A DNA stretch of 64,000 nucleotides, from contig JAUQZE010000003.1 of the NCBI GenBank assembly GCA_030587365.1, positions 1-64,000 on the forward strand. Direction: 5' to 3'. Positions 34,055 to 43,607 of this stretch are shown piece by piece. Origin of the DNA: Candidatus Freyarchaeota archaeon. GTDB taxonomy: Archaea > Asgardarchaeota > Jordiarchaeia > Jordiarchaeales > Jordiarchaeaceae. Position numbers and translations under genes: made by a program. Position 1 is the stretch's first letter. Each line of letters starts with the position of its first letter. A model generated the notes under the pieces. The model saw only the letters and a program-made list of their open reading frames with translations, had not been told where the DNA came from and made no database searches.

Positions 34055-34930
34055 ATGGTTGTGAAAATAACTAGAAAAGAAATACTCGACAGGCTCTATA
34101 AAGAAATTAGTGAGGAAAGACCGATTCTCGGAGCAGGATGCAGCGCCGGAATAATAGCGAAATGCGCCGAGCTCGGACAAGCCGATTTAATAATCGTCTA
34201 CAGCACCGGAAAAACGAGAATGATGGGGCTACCCACCACAATTCTCGGAAACTCAAATCCCATAACACTAGATATGTACGACGAGTTAGCGAACGTTGTG
34301 AAAAACAAGCCGATAATCGCAGGCATAGAGGCGAATGACTGCTTTTACCTAGACCAAGAAGCCTCTTTGAAACGCTTCATTGACAAAGGATTCAATGGCG
34401 TAATAAACTTCCCCACAACCGCACTTTACGAGAACCTAATAGAGGGAGGAATGGCCCTCAGAAAATTCAATGAAGGCATGGCATTTGGATACGGCGTCCC
34501 TCACTGGGGATGGTCAAGAGAAGTCGAAATGATGAAAATATTACACGACTGGGATGTGTTTACTATGGCTTACGTCTTCACTGGAACAGACTCAAAAGAC
34601 ATGGCTGAAGCAGGCGCAGACGCGATATGTGCCCACGTCGGACCAACCATGGGAGGTGTAGCTGGATTCATCCCGCTAGAGGATTTAGACACCCTACTAA
34701 AGAGGGCGCAGGAGGTATTCGAGGCGGCAAGAAACGTAAACCCTGAAGCGATTTGCTTGGTACACGGAGGACCTTTCTACGACCCGCAGAGCACCAAAAT
34801 CATATACGAAAAAACGATTGCCCAAGGTTTCGTCGGCGCTTCCTCCATCGAGAGAATTCCTGTAGAGAAGGCGATACAAGAAACATGCCGGGGTTTCAAA
34901 AGCATCCCCATGGCGAAACGCGAGAATTAG
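34055..34930 (+). CDS. Phosphoenolpyruvate hydrolase-like TIM-barrel protein
   Basis: 291 residues. 'EERPILGAGCSAGIIAKCAE', 'ADLIIVYSTGKTRMMGLPTT', 'PIIAGIEANDCFYLDQEASL' and 'AICLVHGGPFYDPQSTKII' match the family of PEP hydrolase-like/isomerase-type TIM barrels that neighbours UPF0261. ATG 34055 has GAGAGGTGAGCAT before it, 4 bases after the upstream stop. Enzymatic activity on PEP is a family label, not proven here; together with GlcD/GlcF it suggests a carboxylate catabolic operon. Confidence 0.8.
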   Translation: MVVKITRKEILDRLYKEISEERPILGAGCSAGIIAKCAELGQADLIIVYSTGKTRMMGLPTTILGNSNPITLDMYDELANVVKNKPIIAGIEANDCFYLDQEASLKRFIDKGFNGVINFPTTALYENLIEGGMALRKFNEGMAFGYGVPHWGWSREVEMMKILHDWDVFTMAYVFTGTDSKDMAEAGADAICAHVGPTMGGVAGFIPLEDLDTLLKRAQEVFEAARNVNPEAICLVHGGPFYDPQSTKIIYEKTIAQGFVGASSIERIPVEKAIQETCRGFKSIPMAKREN

Positions 34931-34992
34931 CCTCCATTATACTTAATACCATGTGTAAGATTCATAATACTAAAGAATGGTGAGATGATAGT

Positions 34993-36474
34993 ATGAGTAA
35001 TGTTTTAAAAGCGTTACAAAACGCGGTAGGCACCGATTACGTTTCCGACAAGGATTTCATGACCTACGCCTACGCTAGAGGCATAGACAGTGCTCTCCCC
35101 CCGAACCCTCCCGACTACGTGGTGAAACCGGGAACCACAGAAGAAGTCGCAGAAATAGTACGCATAGCCAACAAGTACAAGACAGCCGTCATACCACGTG
35201 GCGGAGGATGCTGCCTGATGGGCGGCTCCAAGCCCATAGAAAAAGGAGGAATACTCTTAGACACCGCTAGAATGCACAAGATAATCAATATAGATGAGAA
35301 CACCCTGACCGTAACCTTTGAGACTGGCATAACTTGGGCAGAACTCAACGCCAAACTCAACGAGCTGGGATACTACACCGGAAACCTCGGACCGGGAAGC
35401 GGAATGTCCGCGGTGGTTGGGGGTGGACTGTCACACCACAGTGTGGGAGGAGGTGGAGGAGCGAAGTACGGCTCATGCACCGAGCACGTGGTAGCCCTAG
35501 AAGTTGTACTACCCAACGGAGACATAGTAAACACTGGCTCCAACGCAAGCATTTACACCAAGGAACCCTTCTGCAGATTCGGATTCGGCCCGGATTTGAC
35601 GGGGCTGTTTCTGGGTGATAACGGATTACTCGGAGTTAAAACCAAGGCGACTCTGGAAATTTTTCCAAGACCCCTGTATCATGCGGCTAAGACTTTTACC
35701 ATAGAAGAACCCTCGGCGGAAAACTCGGCTAAAATCTGGCTGGCATGGAGGAAGAGAGGAGACCTCGGAATCTACGATTCACAGTGGTGGACACAACTAA
35801 TGGTTATAGGCACCCAATTATTGACAGACGTACCGATGATAAAGCCTTGGATAGGATTAGATAAAGCGGTGTTCTTCTACACAATAGAGGCTGAAACAGA
35901 AGAACAGCTGGAAGCAAACGTTAAAATCGTAGACAAGATATGCAAAGAGCACGGTTGCACAGAAATGGGACCCGAAATCAAAGATGGAAACTGGGCCAAG
36001 TGGCACTACGAAGAACAGGGACACTGGTTTAACTTTCATGGTATATGGGGTGGAATGGGGGCTGGCTCCATACCGTTAACAACAGAACACCATGTCCCGA
36101 TCCATCGATTTCCCTACATGGCTCATAAACTTGATGAATGGGAAGCAGCACACAAGACTGAACTCGACGCAAACGGGGGAATGCAAAGTGGCATATCAAC
36201 CGCTCTTCTCTGCGGACACACCACAGTAGAAGTCGACTCTGGACTTTTGGCTTGGGATAAACCGGGATACCGAGAGAAGAACTTGGAACTCTGGAAGAGC
36301 CAACTTGAGATGATAATCAGAGAAGGGGGCATGCCCTACATGTTAGGAGAGATATTTAGTAAGAGCTTGATCGACACAGAGGCCTTCGAGGGAACCTACT
36401 ACCAGTTTCTGAGGAACGTCAAACAGGTCTTGGATCCTAACAGGGTTCTGAGCCCAGGAAAATTCTACCTTTAG
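34993..36474 (+). CDS. glcD: FAD-linked oxidase, glycolate oxidase/D-lactate dehydrogenase type
   Basis: 493 residues. The N-terminal FAD domain reads 'DYVVKPGTTEEVAEIVRIAN' and 'TAVIPRGGGCCLMGGSKPIE', with 'GPGSGMSAVVGGGLSHHSVG' as the FAD-binding loop. The cap domain and 'QVLDPNRVLSPGKFYL' at the C-terminus are typical of vanillyl-alcohol-oxidase-fold enzymes. It would oxidise a 2-hydroxy acid and pass electrons to the Fe-S protein 11 bases downstream. The ATG follows TGAGATGATAGT. The substrate is not readable. Confidence 0.87.
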   Translation: MSNVLKALQNAVGTDYVSDKDFMTYAYARGIDSALPPNPPDYVVKPGTTEEVAEIVRIANKYKTAVIPRGGGCCLMGGSKPIEKGGILLDTARMHKIINIDENTLTVTFETGITWAELNAKLNELGYYTGNLGPGSGMSAVVGGGLSHHSVGGGGGAKYGSCTEHVVALEVVLPNGDIVNTGSNASIYTKEPFCRFGFGPDLTGLFLGDNGLLGVKTKATLEIFPRPLYHAAKTFTIEEPSAENSAKIWLAWRKRGDLGIYDSQWWTQLMVIGTQLLTDVPMIKPWIGLDKAVFFYTIEAETEEQLEANVKIVDKICKEHGCTEMGPEIKDGNWAKWHYEEQGHWFNFHGIWGGMGAGSIPLTTEHHVPIHRFPYMAHKLDEWEAAHKTELDANGGMQSGISTALLCGHTTVEVDSGLLAWDKPGYREKNLELWKSQLEMIIREGGMPYMLGEIFSKSLIDTEAFEGTYYQFLRNVKQVLDPNRVLSPGKFYL

Positions 36475-36485
36475 GAGGAATTAGT

Positions 36486-37691
36486 ATGACTAAGATGGAG
36501 AATACCAAGAAACTTTCGGATATGGTTTACGCCTGTTCCGGTATTGGTGACTGTAGGATAGCCTACAGGTGGGCTGTGGGCAGGTACGGGGTGTGCCCGG
36601 TTCTGGAACACTCACCACAGTTTGACCCATTCTACGCCCGGGGGAAAATGCGTTTAGCTAAGGGGATTCTTGAGGGACAGCTTGAACCCAGCGAAGGATT
36701 GGCTGAGGTGCTGTATCAGTGTACTGGGTGTGGGAGCTGTCACACTGCTTGTCACCAAACCATGTGCGAGTACATAGTGTTACCGATAGGGCGGTTTATT
36801 GACCATGTCAAGCTCTTTGAAGCCATGAGGGCGGACCTCGTAGAGGAAGGACTGGGCCCCATGCCGAAACACAAAGAAATCGTGGAGTGGGCCAAAAATG
36901 AGCACAACCCCTACATGGAGAAACACGCGAACCGTTTAAAATGGTTGCCCAGAGGCAAAAAGGTCCCCCAGAAAGCAGACCTAGTTTGGTTTATGGGTTG
37001 CACAGAGCCCTACCGGCAGCCGGAGCTAACCCAAGCCTTTCTCAAAATTCTGGAAGCAGCAGGCACAAATTTCGCAATAATCCACCCTGAGGAATGGTGC
37101 TGCGGATCGGTATTCTTCAGAACCGGCGTATGGGACTTAGCACAGGAGCTTGCTAAGCACAACGTTGAGGCTATCAAAAATTCGGGAGCCAAGAAAGTCG
37201 TAATCCACTGTGCCGGCTGCTACAGGACATTCTCAAAGGATTACGTGGACCTCTTCGGGAAGCTTCCATTCGAAGTGGTTGACGCGGTAGAGCTGATAAG
37301 AGACTGGATGAAGAAGGGTAAGCTTAAACTGAATAAGTTTGATGCCAAGGTGACTTACCACGACCCATGTCATCTAGGCAGGCACATGGGAATCTATGAT
37401 GCTCCAAGAGACATACTGAAGATGATACCTGGAGTCAATCTGGTGGAGATGAAGAGGATAAAGGATGCTTCCTGGTGCTGTGGCGCGGGTGGGGGCGTTA
37501 AAAGCGGATTCCCAGAACTGGCGGTGGACATAGCTAAGGACAGAATAAAAGAGGCTGAAGAAACTGGGGCGGATTATATAGTAACAGCCTGTCCCTTCTG
37601 TGTGAAGAATCTTCAGGACGCTGCGGAGGCTCTCAACTCCAAAATTAAGGTTGTAGACATAGTGGAACTGGTCGCAGATAATCTAGCCTAA
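36486..37691 (+). CDS. glcF: Fe-S protein with 2[4Fe-4S] and CCG domains (GlcF/HdrD-like)
   Basis: 401 residues. The first cluster segment is 'YACSGIGDCRIAYRWAVGRY' with Cys further on, and the second is 'CTGCGSCHTACHQTMC'. Two CCG domains follow: 'EEWCCGSVFFRTG' with 'HCAGCYRTFSKDY', and 'CHLGRHMGIYDAPRD' with 'ASWCCGAGGGVKSGFPELAV'. This heterodisulfide-reductase-like layout is shared with the C-terminal half of tfrB. It is the electron acceptor of the adjacent FAD oxidase. AGGAGGAATTAGT precedes ATG 36486. Confidence 0.86.
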   Translation: MTKMENTKKLSDMVYACSGIGDCRIAYRWAVGRYGVCPVLEHSPQFDPFYARGKMRLAKGILEGQLEPSEGLAEVLYQCTGCGSCHTACHQTMCEYIVLPIGRFIDHVKLFEAMRADLVEEGLGPMPKHKEIVEWAKNEHNPYMEKHANRLKWLPRGKKVPQKADLVWFMGCTEPYRQPELTQAFLKILEAAGTNFAIIHPEEWCCGSVFFRTGVWDLAQELAKHNVEAIKNSGAKKVVIHCAGCYRTFSKDYVDLFGKLPFEVVDAVELIRDWMKKGKLKLNKFDAKVTYHDPCHLGRHMGIYDAPRDILKMIPGVNLVEMKRIKDASWCCGAGGGVKSGFPELAVDIAKDRIKEAEETGADYIVTACPFCVKNLQDAAEALNSKIKVVDIVELVADNLA

Positions 37692-37854
37692 ATGGCGGAT
37701 TCCTTCTCTTTTTTTAATTTTCTCGTTTTATTTTTACTTTCTGTTTCTACCCTTTGTGAGTATAATTTCGTAGCGAGAATCCTTTAAAAGCCGTTAAGTC
37801 CAGAAGAATGGGTTTGCAAGTGTTCAACAGTTCTATGGAAGCCACAGTTACTGT

Positions 37855-38565
37855 TTATTTTTCTCCCCTTTTATTCCCGAAAAGTTCTGGAACATCTTTG
37901 AGATTAAATGGAGGTCGCGACATCAGCTCTCCGGGAATTATTGGGCCCTCGCCTGTAATTTTCTGTTTCAGTTTTTTGAGAATGATGTAACCGTTTTCAT
38001 ATCTTCCATTCTTCGTGCTGTGCCCTTCTACAATTTTTTCAACATTGTAAGCGCATTCACCAACCCAGAGGGTATCGCCTTCGCATACGTCAAAATCGTT
38101 TCCAAGCGGGCTGTTCACAGGAGGATAAATACCTGCGACCATTTTGCCGTCCTTTTCTCTAAGGATATTGCCTAATCCGAATTTCACATCCCCTATTTTA
38201 GCGGCTGTTGTTTCTTCGACTTCTTCCATTTCTGAATAGCCCTTTGTCGTTACGCTCTCTGGCTTGGTAACACTGAGAATTGCATAGCCGGGTTTTTCGT
38301 TGTTTTTCCCAAATTTTTTTATCTCGGAAACATAGTAGACACATTCCGTTGTCCCTATTTCCACGCTGCTTCCTTTTTGGTAACCCCCTGAAAAAGGCTT
38401 CCTGTGGCGGTCTGACCACATAATCAGATCCGCTTTCATTACACCATCATGGATCCAAATGGAGTCAAGCCCAACATGCCAACCACAAATATTGGCAAAT
38501 CCTTTCTCAACGATTGCAACCCTCTCTTCTCTGGCTGTATCCTTGATCTTTTCATTCTTTACCAT
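37855..38565 (-). CDS. Hypothetical beta-rich protein with an internal repeat
   Basis: 236 residues. Two segments resemble each other: 'GSSVEIGTTECVYYVSEIKK' with 'NNEKPGYAILSV', and 'GDTLWVGECAYNVEKIVEGH' with 'GRYENGYIILKKL'. This indicates a duplicated small beta fold. No catalytic motif or signal peptide. ATG 38565 after GAGGTGAGTTT. It is followed on the same strand upstream by another hypothetical beta-rich gene at 38741 and is convergent with glcF. Confidence 0.6.
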   Translation of the reverse strand: MVKNEKIKDTAREERVAIVEKGFANICGWHVGLDSIWIHDGVMKADLIMWSDRHRKPFSGGYQKGSSVEIGTTECVYYVSEIKKFGKNNEKPGYAILSVTKPESVTTKGYSEMEEVEETTAAKIGDVKFGLGNILREKDGKMVAGIYPPVNSPLGNDFDVCEGDTLWVGECAYNVEKIVEGHSTKNGRYENGYIILKKLKQKITGEGPIIPGELMSRPPFNLKDVPELFGNKRGEK

Positions 38566-38740
38566 AAACTCACCTCGAAATATCCCATGTTAGAAGGGGG
38601 TCCGGTTAAAACTTACGCTTCTTTAAGATTCTCTTCAATTATAAGATTTAGTGGTGGTAACCTATTATTGCTTTCTTTGCGTGTTATGGTGGTAAACGCA
38701 CGTCGCGAGATGGATTCAACAAGTTTTGAGTTTGGTGGTT

Positions 38741-39187
38741 TTATTTTTTTCTGGGAGGCTGAATTTGGGGAAGCAGAGACGTTTGAACTAAGTAAATGGG
38801 CTCTCCGTCTTTGTCGGTTTTATTCGTTCTAGAAATTTTGACCACAGTTAGTTTTACCCTGATGTTAGTCCCGTCCTCGGTAACGTACTCATTCCACTCT
38901 TCCGATAGGGTGGAGTATCGGACATCCTCATTCACTAAAGATGCTTGCAGCTCCATCGGGCTGTACATTGCCTGTGAGGGTTCTCCCCTCAAATTATGGG
39001 GGATGTGAGAGAAAGACACCACGTTTTGCCCCTTAAAAGCGTAACCAAACTGCCCTCCAGCCTCCTTTCTTCTAACAACCCGCGTCAAAACGTATTTAGT
39101 TCTAAGAATCGGACCTTCTCCAAGCTGATAAACATTCCAAGGCTCTCTCAACACATCAAAATCCATCTCAGTTACCTCAGCACTCAT
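38741..39187 (-). CDS. Hypothetical beta-rich protein
   Basis: 148 residues: 'DVLREPWNVYQLGEGPILRT', 'LTRVVRRKEAGGQFGYAFKG', 'NIRVKLTVVKISRTNKTDKD'. Strand-rich, soluble, no recognised motif. The C-terminus ends in a short basic 'PPRKK'. ATG 39187 follows GGGGGATGATTC. Probably expressed with the neighbouring 37855 gene; function unknown. Confidence 0.6.
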   Translation of the reverse strand: MSAEVTEMDFDVLREPWNVYQLGEGPILRTKYVLTRVVRRKEAGGQFGYAFKGQNVVSFSHIPHNLRGEPSQAMYSPMELQASLVNEDVRYSTLSEEWNEYVTEDGTNIRVKLTVVKISRTNKTDKDGEPIYLVQTSLLPQIQPPRKK

Positions 39188-39515
39188 GAATCATCCCCCA
39201 AGGATATTTTAAAACCAATCCTTTTTGATAATCTCTAGATTGTAATCACGGAACATCATATCTATTTTTTTTTACAGAGAATTTAAGGAAATTCAAATAT
39301 CTTTCAAATAATCTAAGATTTAAGTGTTTTTAGCCGAAAAGAAGCAATCACAAAAATATTAAAACGATTCATTTGCTAGAATACATCACCATTTTTCACA
39401 AAATAACTATATTAAAAAGCGAAATTCGACTCAAACTCACAAATTGTTTACCTACCGGCAAAAATAAAAAAAAGGAGAAGAATAGGATTTTAGAAGTCTC
39501 ATCCCTCGACCATTA
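39188..39515. other. AT-rich spacer
   Basis: Very A/T-rich. It separates the start of the 38741 gene from the end of the large surface protein and probably contains the promoter of the former. The T-rich run near 39266-39275 could serve as terminator on one strand. No ORF is supported. Confidence 0.45.
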
Positions 39516-42500
39516 TTACGGTCTTCTCCACAACCACAGAACTACGCCAGCAACCGCAGCCACCGCCACAGCAGCCCCGCCTATCGCTATGTAAAGCAAT
39601 GGCACACCTTGCTGCTGCATCAAGCTCATCGAAACTAGCAACGGGACGAAGGCAAGTGCTGGGGCGGGTGGTAAATTCACTGTGAAGGTCACGGTATCGG
39701 TAGTATTGTGGCCCGCTTCGTCCACCGCCATGATGTCCACGGTGTGCGAACCGCTGGACAGACCGGTGAAAGTGTAGTTCATTGCTGAGCCCATGTTGTT
39801 CCAAATGCCGCCGTCCAGCCGCCACATGCAGCAGTCTAGATAGTCGTCACTAGCCGTCCAATTCACAGTCACACTGTTGGTATTGAACACTTCGTCTGGG
39901 CTGGGTGTTGTTATGTTAACCTCAGGTGGAGTAATATCCATGGCGAAGGAGTGGATATCCCAACCCGAGAAGCCCGTCAAATCTACCGCGGTAATGTTAA
40001 TAGTGTGAGCACCCTCACCCCGATTGACCAAGTACAATGTAGCAAGACTAACATTAACCGAAGACTCTGCATCGATACTAACCAGGTAGTAGGCTATGTC
40101 CGTATCACCACTAGACCAGGTAATGTTAAAAACGTCGCTGCCAATCACAGCCCCGTCCCCGGGATAAGTTATGATCACAGACGGCGCACCGGTACCAAAA
40201 ATGAAGGAAACTGTATCAGAGTCACTGAATCCCACATTATCGAAGGCCATGACCTCCACTATGTAAGAACCATTAGCTAAACCGCTAAAGACTTTACTGT
40301 TACTCGTTCCCATGTTCTCCCAACCTCCACCATCAATTCTAATCTCATAGTGATTTATTCCAGATGTGGCGTCGCTACCACTCCAAATAACAGTCACATC
40401 ACCAGAAGGAATCACAGCGCCTTCGGATGGTGAAGTTATGTCAACAGCAGGTGGTGTAATATCCACAGTGAAAGATACAGTATCGGATCCAGTAAGCCCC
40501 GCCCCGTCAACAATCTTAACCTCAACATTATGACTGCCCTCAGACAGGTTCAGAAACTGATAACTGGTACTCATTCCCACATCGACCCAAGCACCGCCAT
40601 CTATCCTAACCTCGTAGTGGTCTATGCCCATGTTGTCGCTCCCACCCCAGATCACATTAACCTCATTAGTAGAAAGCATAGTCCCTTCACTAGGCGATGT
40701 AATATCAATCACGGGTGGTGTAGAATCCACTGTAAAGGACACAGAGTCGGTGGCATTGTTACCCAATTTATCGAAAATCATAACATCAACCATGTGAGGA
40801 CCATTAGAGAGACCGATGAACGTGTGACTAGTACTCGTTCCCTTGGGAATCCAGCCGCCCCCGTCAATACTTACCTCATAATGATTAATGCCACCTAAGC
40901 TAAGACCAATCCATGTAACAGTAACATCGGCAGAAGGCAGCAACTGTCCCTCAACTGGTAACTTTATGGAAACCACAAGTGAAACAGAAAGGTATAATCC
41001 GGTATGACATACATCATGATGAAACATTGGCCACGGAACATTATCCGAATCATAAGCACCGAAACAATCCCAAACATAAACCTTTCTATCATATGATCCT
41101 ACCACCACCTCTATGTCTCCGTCACTATCCAGATCACCCAGAGCAGGAGAAGACCATACACGGCCTCCGGTTGTTTGGGGCCACCCGGCTACCGGGATTC
41201 CGTTGTGATGCCAGGCATAAACCTTGCCATCATATGATCCTACTACTACCTCTATGTCTCCGTCACCATCCAGGTCACCCAGAGCCGGAGAAGACCATAC
41301 TATGCCTCCGGTTGTTTGTGGCCATCCGGCTACCGGGGTCCCGTTGTGATGCCAGGCATAAACCTTGCCATCAAATGATCCTACTACTACCTCTAGGTCT
41401 CCGTCACCATCCAGATCACCAAGAGCCGGAGAAGATCTTATTTCGCGTTCGGTTGTTTGTGGCCACCCGGTTTGGTTTGCAAGTGCCACGATGAACGAGA
41501 CGGAATCGGTGGCATTGTTACCGGCTTGGTCGAAGGCTCTAACATTTACGCTGTAAAAACCCTCAGGCAGATTATAGAGCGTGTAGCTAGTGTTTGTTCC
41601 CACATCGATCCAGCCACCACTATTTAGGCTAACCTCATAGTGGTCTATGCGCAAGTTGTCGACACAAGTCCAAATGACTCTAACATCAATGTTGAAAAGT
41701 TCAGCGCCTTCCTCTGGTAAAATTATCTCAACTGTGGGCGGAGAAGTGTCCACCACGAAGGAAACGGAATCTGTTGCGTTCTTACCCATTTTGTCAAAAG
41801 CAACAACCTCAACGCTATGAGAACCATCAGACAAATTATAGAATATGTGACTAGTGTTTTTTCCCACATCAACCCAGCCACCACTGTCCACCCTAACCTC
41901 AAAGTGGTCTATGCGTATGTTGTCGCTTCCAGTCCAGTTAACAGTAACATCCTTGGTAGACAGCAACGCTCCTTCACCCGGCGCGGTGATATCAACCGTA
42001 ATGGGTGCAGACCAGTATAGACCAGTACGGCGCGCATCGTGATGAAACATTGGCCAGGGAACGTTAGCGGGATCATAAGCACCAGAACAATCCCAAGCCC
42101 AAACCTTGCGATCAAATGATCCTACTATTACTTCTATGTCTCCGTCACCATCCAGATCACCCAAAGCTGGAGAAGACCATACTTCGCCTCCGGTTGTTTG
42201 GGGCCATCCGGCTACCGTGGTCCCGTTGTGATGCCAGACATAAACCTTGTAATCAAAAGATCCTACTACGACCTCTAGGGTTCCGTCACCATCTAGGTCA
42301 CCCAGAGCCGGAGAAGACAATACCCAGTATCCGGTTGTTTGTGGCCACCCGGCTACTGTGACCCCGTTGTGATGCCAAGCATAAACCTTGTTATCCCGTG
42401 ATCCTACTACCACCTCTAGGTCTCCGTCACCATCCAGATCACCCAGAGCCGGAGAAGAATCTATGCTGCCTCCGGTTGTTTGTGGCCATCCGGCTACCGT

Positions 42501-42977
42501 GGTCCCGTTTTGATGCCAGGCATAAACCTTGCCATTTAGTGATCCTACTACCACCTCCAGGTTTCCGTCACCATCCAGATCACCCAGAGCCGGAGAAGAA
42601 AATGAAAGGTATGGAGCTGTTTGGGGCCACCCGGCTACCGCGACCCCGTTGTGGTACCAGACATAAACCTTTTCATCCTCTGATCCTACTACGACCTCTA
42701 GGGTTCCGTCACCATCCAGATCACTAAGAGCCGGAGAAAACGTTACCCTGTCGCCGGTTGTTTGTGGCCACCCGGTTTGGTTTGTGACTTGTTTGGTGAT
42801 TGGTGGTGTGTGGGTTATTGGTTGTGTTGTGGTTGTTAGTTGTGTTATTATTGCTTGGTTTATTGTGTTTTTTTGCTGGTTTTGTTGTGTGGTTGCGATT
42901 AGGGTTATTGCTACTGATAGTATTAGTGTTGTTGCTATTAGGATTGTGAGAATTTTTTTGGATTTGGTTTTGAGTAT
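39516..42977 (-). CDS. Giant surface protein: FG-GAP repeats, Ig-like repeats, C-terminal membrane anchor; ATA start
   Basis: About 1153 residues. The N-terminus is a basic-hydrophobic signal peptide ('KKILTILIATTLILSVAITL') and a Thr/Gln/Pro stretch. Five FG-GAP/VCBS units follow ('SSPALGDLDGDGDLEVVVGS', 'KVYAWHHNGTTVAGWPQTTG'), then two Ig-like domains, three more FG-GAP units, and five Ig-like domains ('TPPAVDITSPSEGAVIPSGD', 'INHYEIRIDGGGWENMGTS'). 'DLDGDGD' loops should bind Ca. A single TM ('VAAVAGVVLWLW') and 'RRP' anchor the end. No ATG/GTG/TTG occurs before residue 142. A GGAGGG site 9 bases before ATA 42977 indicates that codon, unless a base is miscalled. Adhesion or carbohydrate binding is likely. 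Confidence 0.8.
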   Translation of the reverse strand: MLKTKSKKILTILIATTLILSVAITLIATTQQNQQKNTINQAIITQLTTTTQPITHTPPITKQVTNQTGWPQTTGDRVTFSPALSDLDGDGTLEVVVGSEDEKVYVWYHNGVAVAGWPQTAPYLSFSSPALGDLDGDGNLEVVVGSLNGKVYAWHQNGTTVAGWPQTTGGSIDSSPALGDLDGDGDLEVVVGSRDNKVYAWHHNGVTVAGWPQTTGYWVLSSPALGDLDGDGTLEVVVGSFDYKVYVWHHNGTTVAGWPQTTGGEVWSSPALGDLDGDGDIEVIVGSFDRKVWAWDCSGAYDPANVPWPMFHHDARRTGLYWSAPITVDITAPGEGALLSTKDVTVNWTGSDNIRIDHFEVRVDSGGWVDVGKNTSHIFYNLSDGSHSVEVVAFDKMGKNATDSVSFVVDTSPPTVEIILPEEGAELFNIDVRVIWTCVDNLRIDHYEVSLNSGGWIDVGTNTSYTLYNLPEGFYSVNVRAFDQAGNNATDSVSFIVALANQTGWPQTTEREIRSSPALGDLDGDGDLEVVVGSFDGKVYAWHHNGTPVAGWPQTTGGIVWSSPALGDLDGDGDIEVVVGSYDGKVYAWHHNGIPVAGWPQTTGGRVWSSPALGDLDSDGDIEVVVGSYDRKVYVWDCFGAYDSDNVPWPMFHHDVCHTGLYLSVSLVVSIKLPVEGQLLPSADVTVTWIGLSLGGINHYEVSIDGGGWIPKGTSTSHTFIGLSNGPHMVDVMIFDKLGNNATDSVSFTVDSTPPVIDITSPSEGTMLSTNEVNVIWGGSDNMGIDHYEVRIDGGAWVDVGMSTSYQFLNLSEGSHNVEVKIVDGAGLTGSDTVSFTVDITPPAVDITSPSEGAVIPSGDVTVIWSGSDATSGINHYEIRIDGGGWENMGTSNSKVFSGLANGSYIVEVMAFDNVGFSDSDTVSFIFGTGAPSVIITYPGDGAVIGSDVFNITWSSGDTDIAYYLVSIDAESSVNVSLATLYLVNRGEGAHTINITAVDLTGFSGWDIHSFAMDITPPEVNITTPSPDEVFNTNSVTVNWTASDDYLDCCMWRLDGGIWNNMGSAMNYTFTGLSSGSHTVDIMAVDEAGHNTTDTVTFTVNLPPAPALAFVPLLVSMSLMQQQGVPLLYIAIGGAAVAVAAVAGVVLWLWRRP

Positions 42978-43607
42978 CTCTGTTTTCCCTCCTTTTTAAA
43001 ATCCCTTAGAGTTTTTTTCCAATTGTTTCGTTTTTTATTGATTGTTTATTCTGGTTATTTCCTTATGTTGGGTATTTTGTCATTGCGCCCCTCCTCGGCG
43101 CTCCCGCAGACACTGCTGAGAGAATGATTCTCTCTGTGATGATATGATGCTGCTTGTAGTGTTCAGAGAGTCACTTACTCTCACAATTTTTGGAGTGTCC
43201 CCGTTTATTTCCTCTCGTCCAATGAATATAGAGTTATATATTTTTGTTTAAATATATAAATTTATCTTAAGTTTATTTCACATTTTTTTTAATATTTTTT
43301 TCAAAAATTTTTTTAGGATTTTCTCTCATTCTTCATGAATTTTCGTAAATTTGACAAATTTTCCAAAAATTTTCGAGCCGATGCTGTCCCCTGATTCTGG
43401 GGTCCTTTGTGGATTTCTGGAAAAATGGTTGGGAGAGTGGTGAAAGGGGTCTTTTTTTATGGAATGCCAAATGGCGAGGTAGTGAGAGAGTTGGAAAATG
43501 TTATAAATTTTTGAGTGATGGAAGGATTAATATTTTGGTATTTGATGATTATTGGTTTAGGACTTTAATGAGTCTGATATAAAGCTAGTTTCTAGGGGAA
43601 TCAAGAG
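42978..43607. other. Divergent spacer with two hairpins
   Basis: The region separates the surface protein from the GH94-type gene. Two hairpins lie inside it: GAGAGAA/TTCTCTC at 43118-43134 (3-nt loop) and GAGAGT/ACTCTC at 43166-43182 (5-nt loop). 43225-43345 is extremely A/T rich and probably contains promoters for both directions. No ORF is seen. Confidence 0.5.

Noticed and set aside
40979..42727. Several plus-strand ORFs inside the surface-protein gene
   Set aside because: They are antisense readings of the FG-GAP repeats and repeat with the same period; no start signals.
43136..43150. C/D-box-like motif (GTGATGA) in the divergent spacer
   Set aside because: No correctly placed D box or C'/D' pair and no terminal stem.
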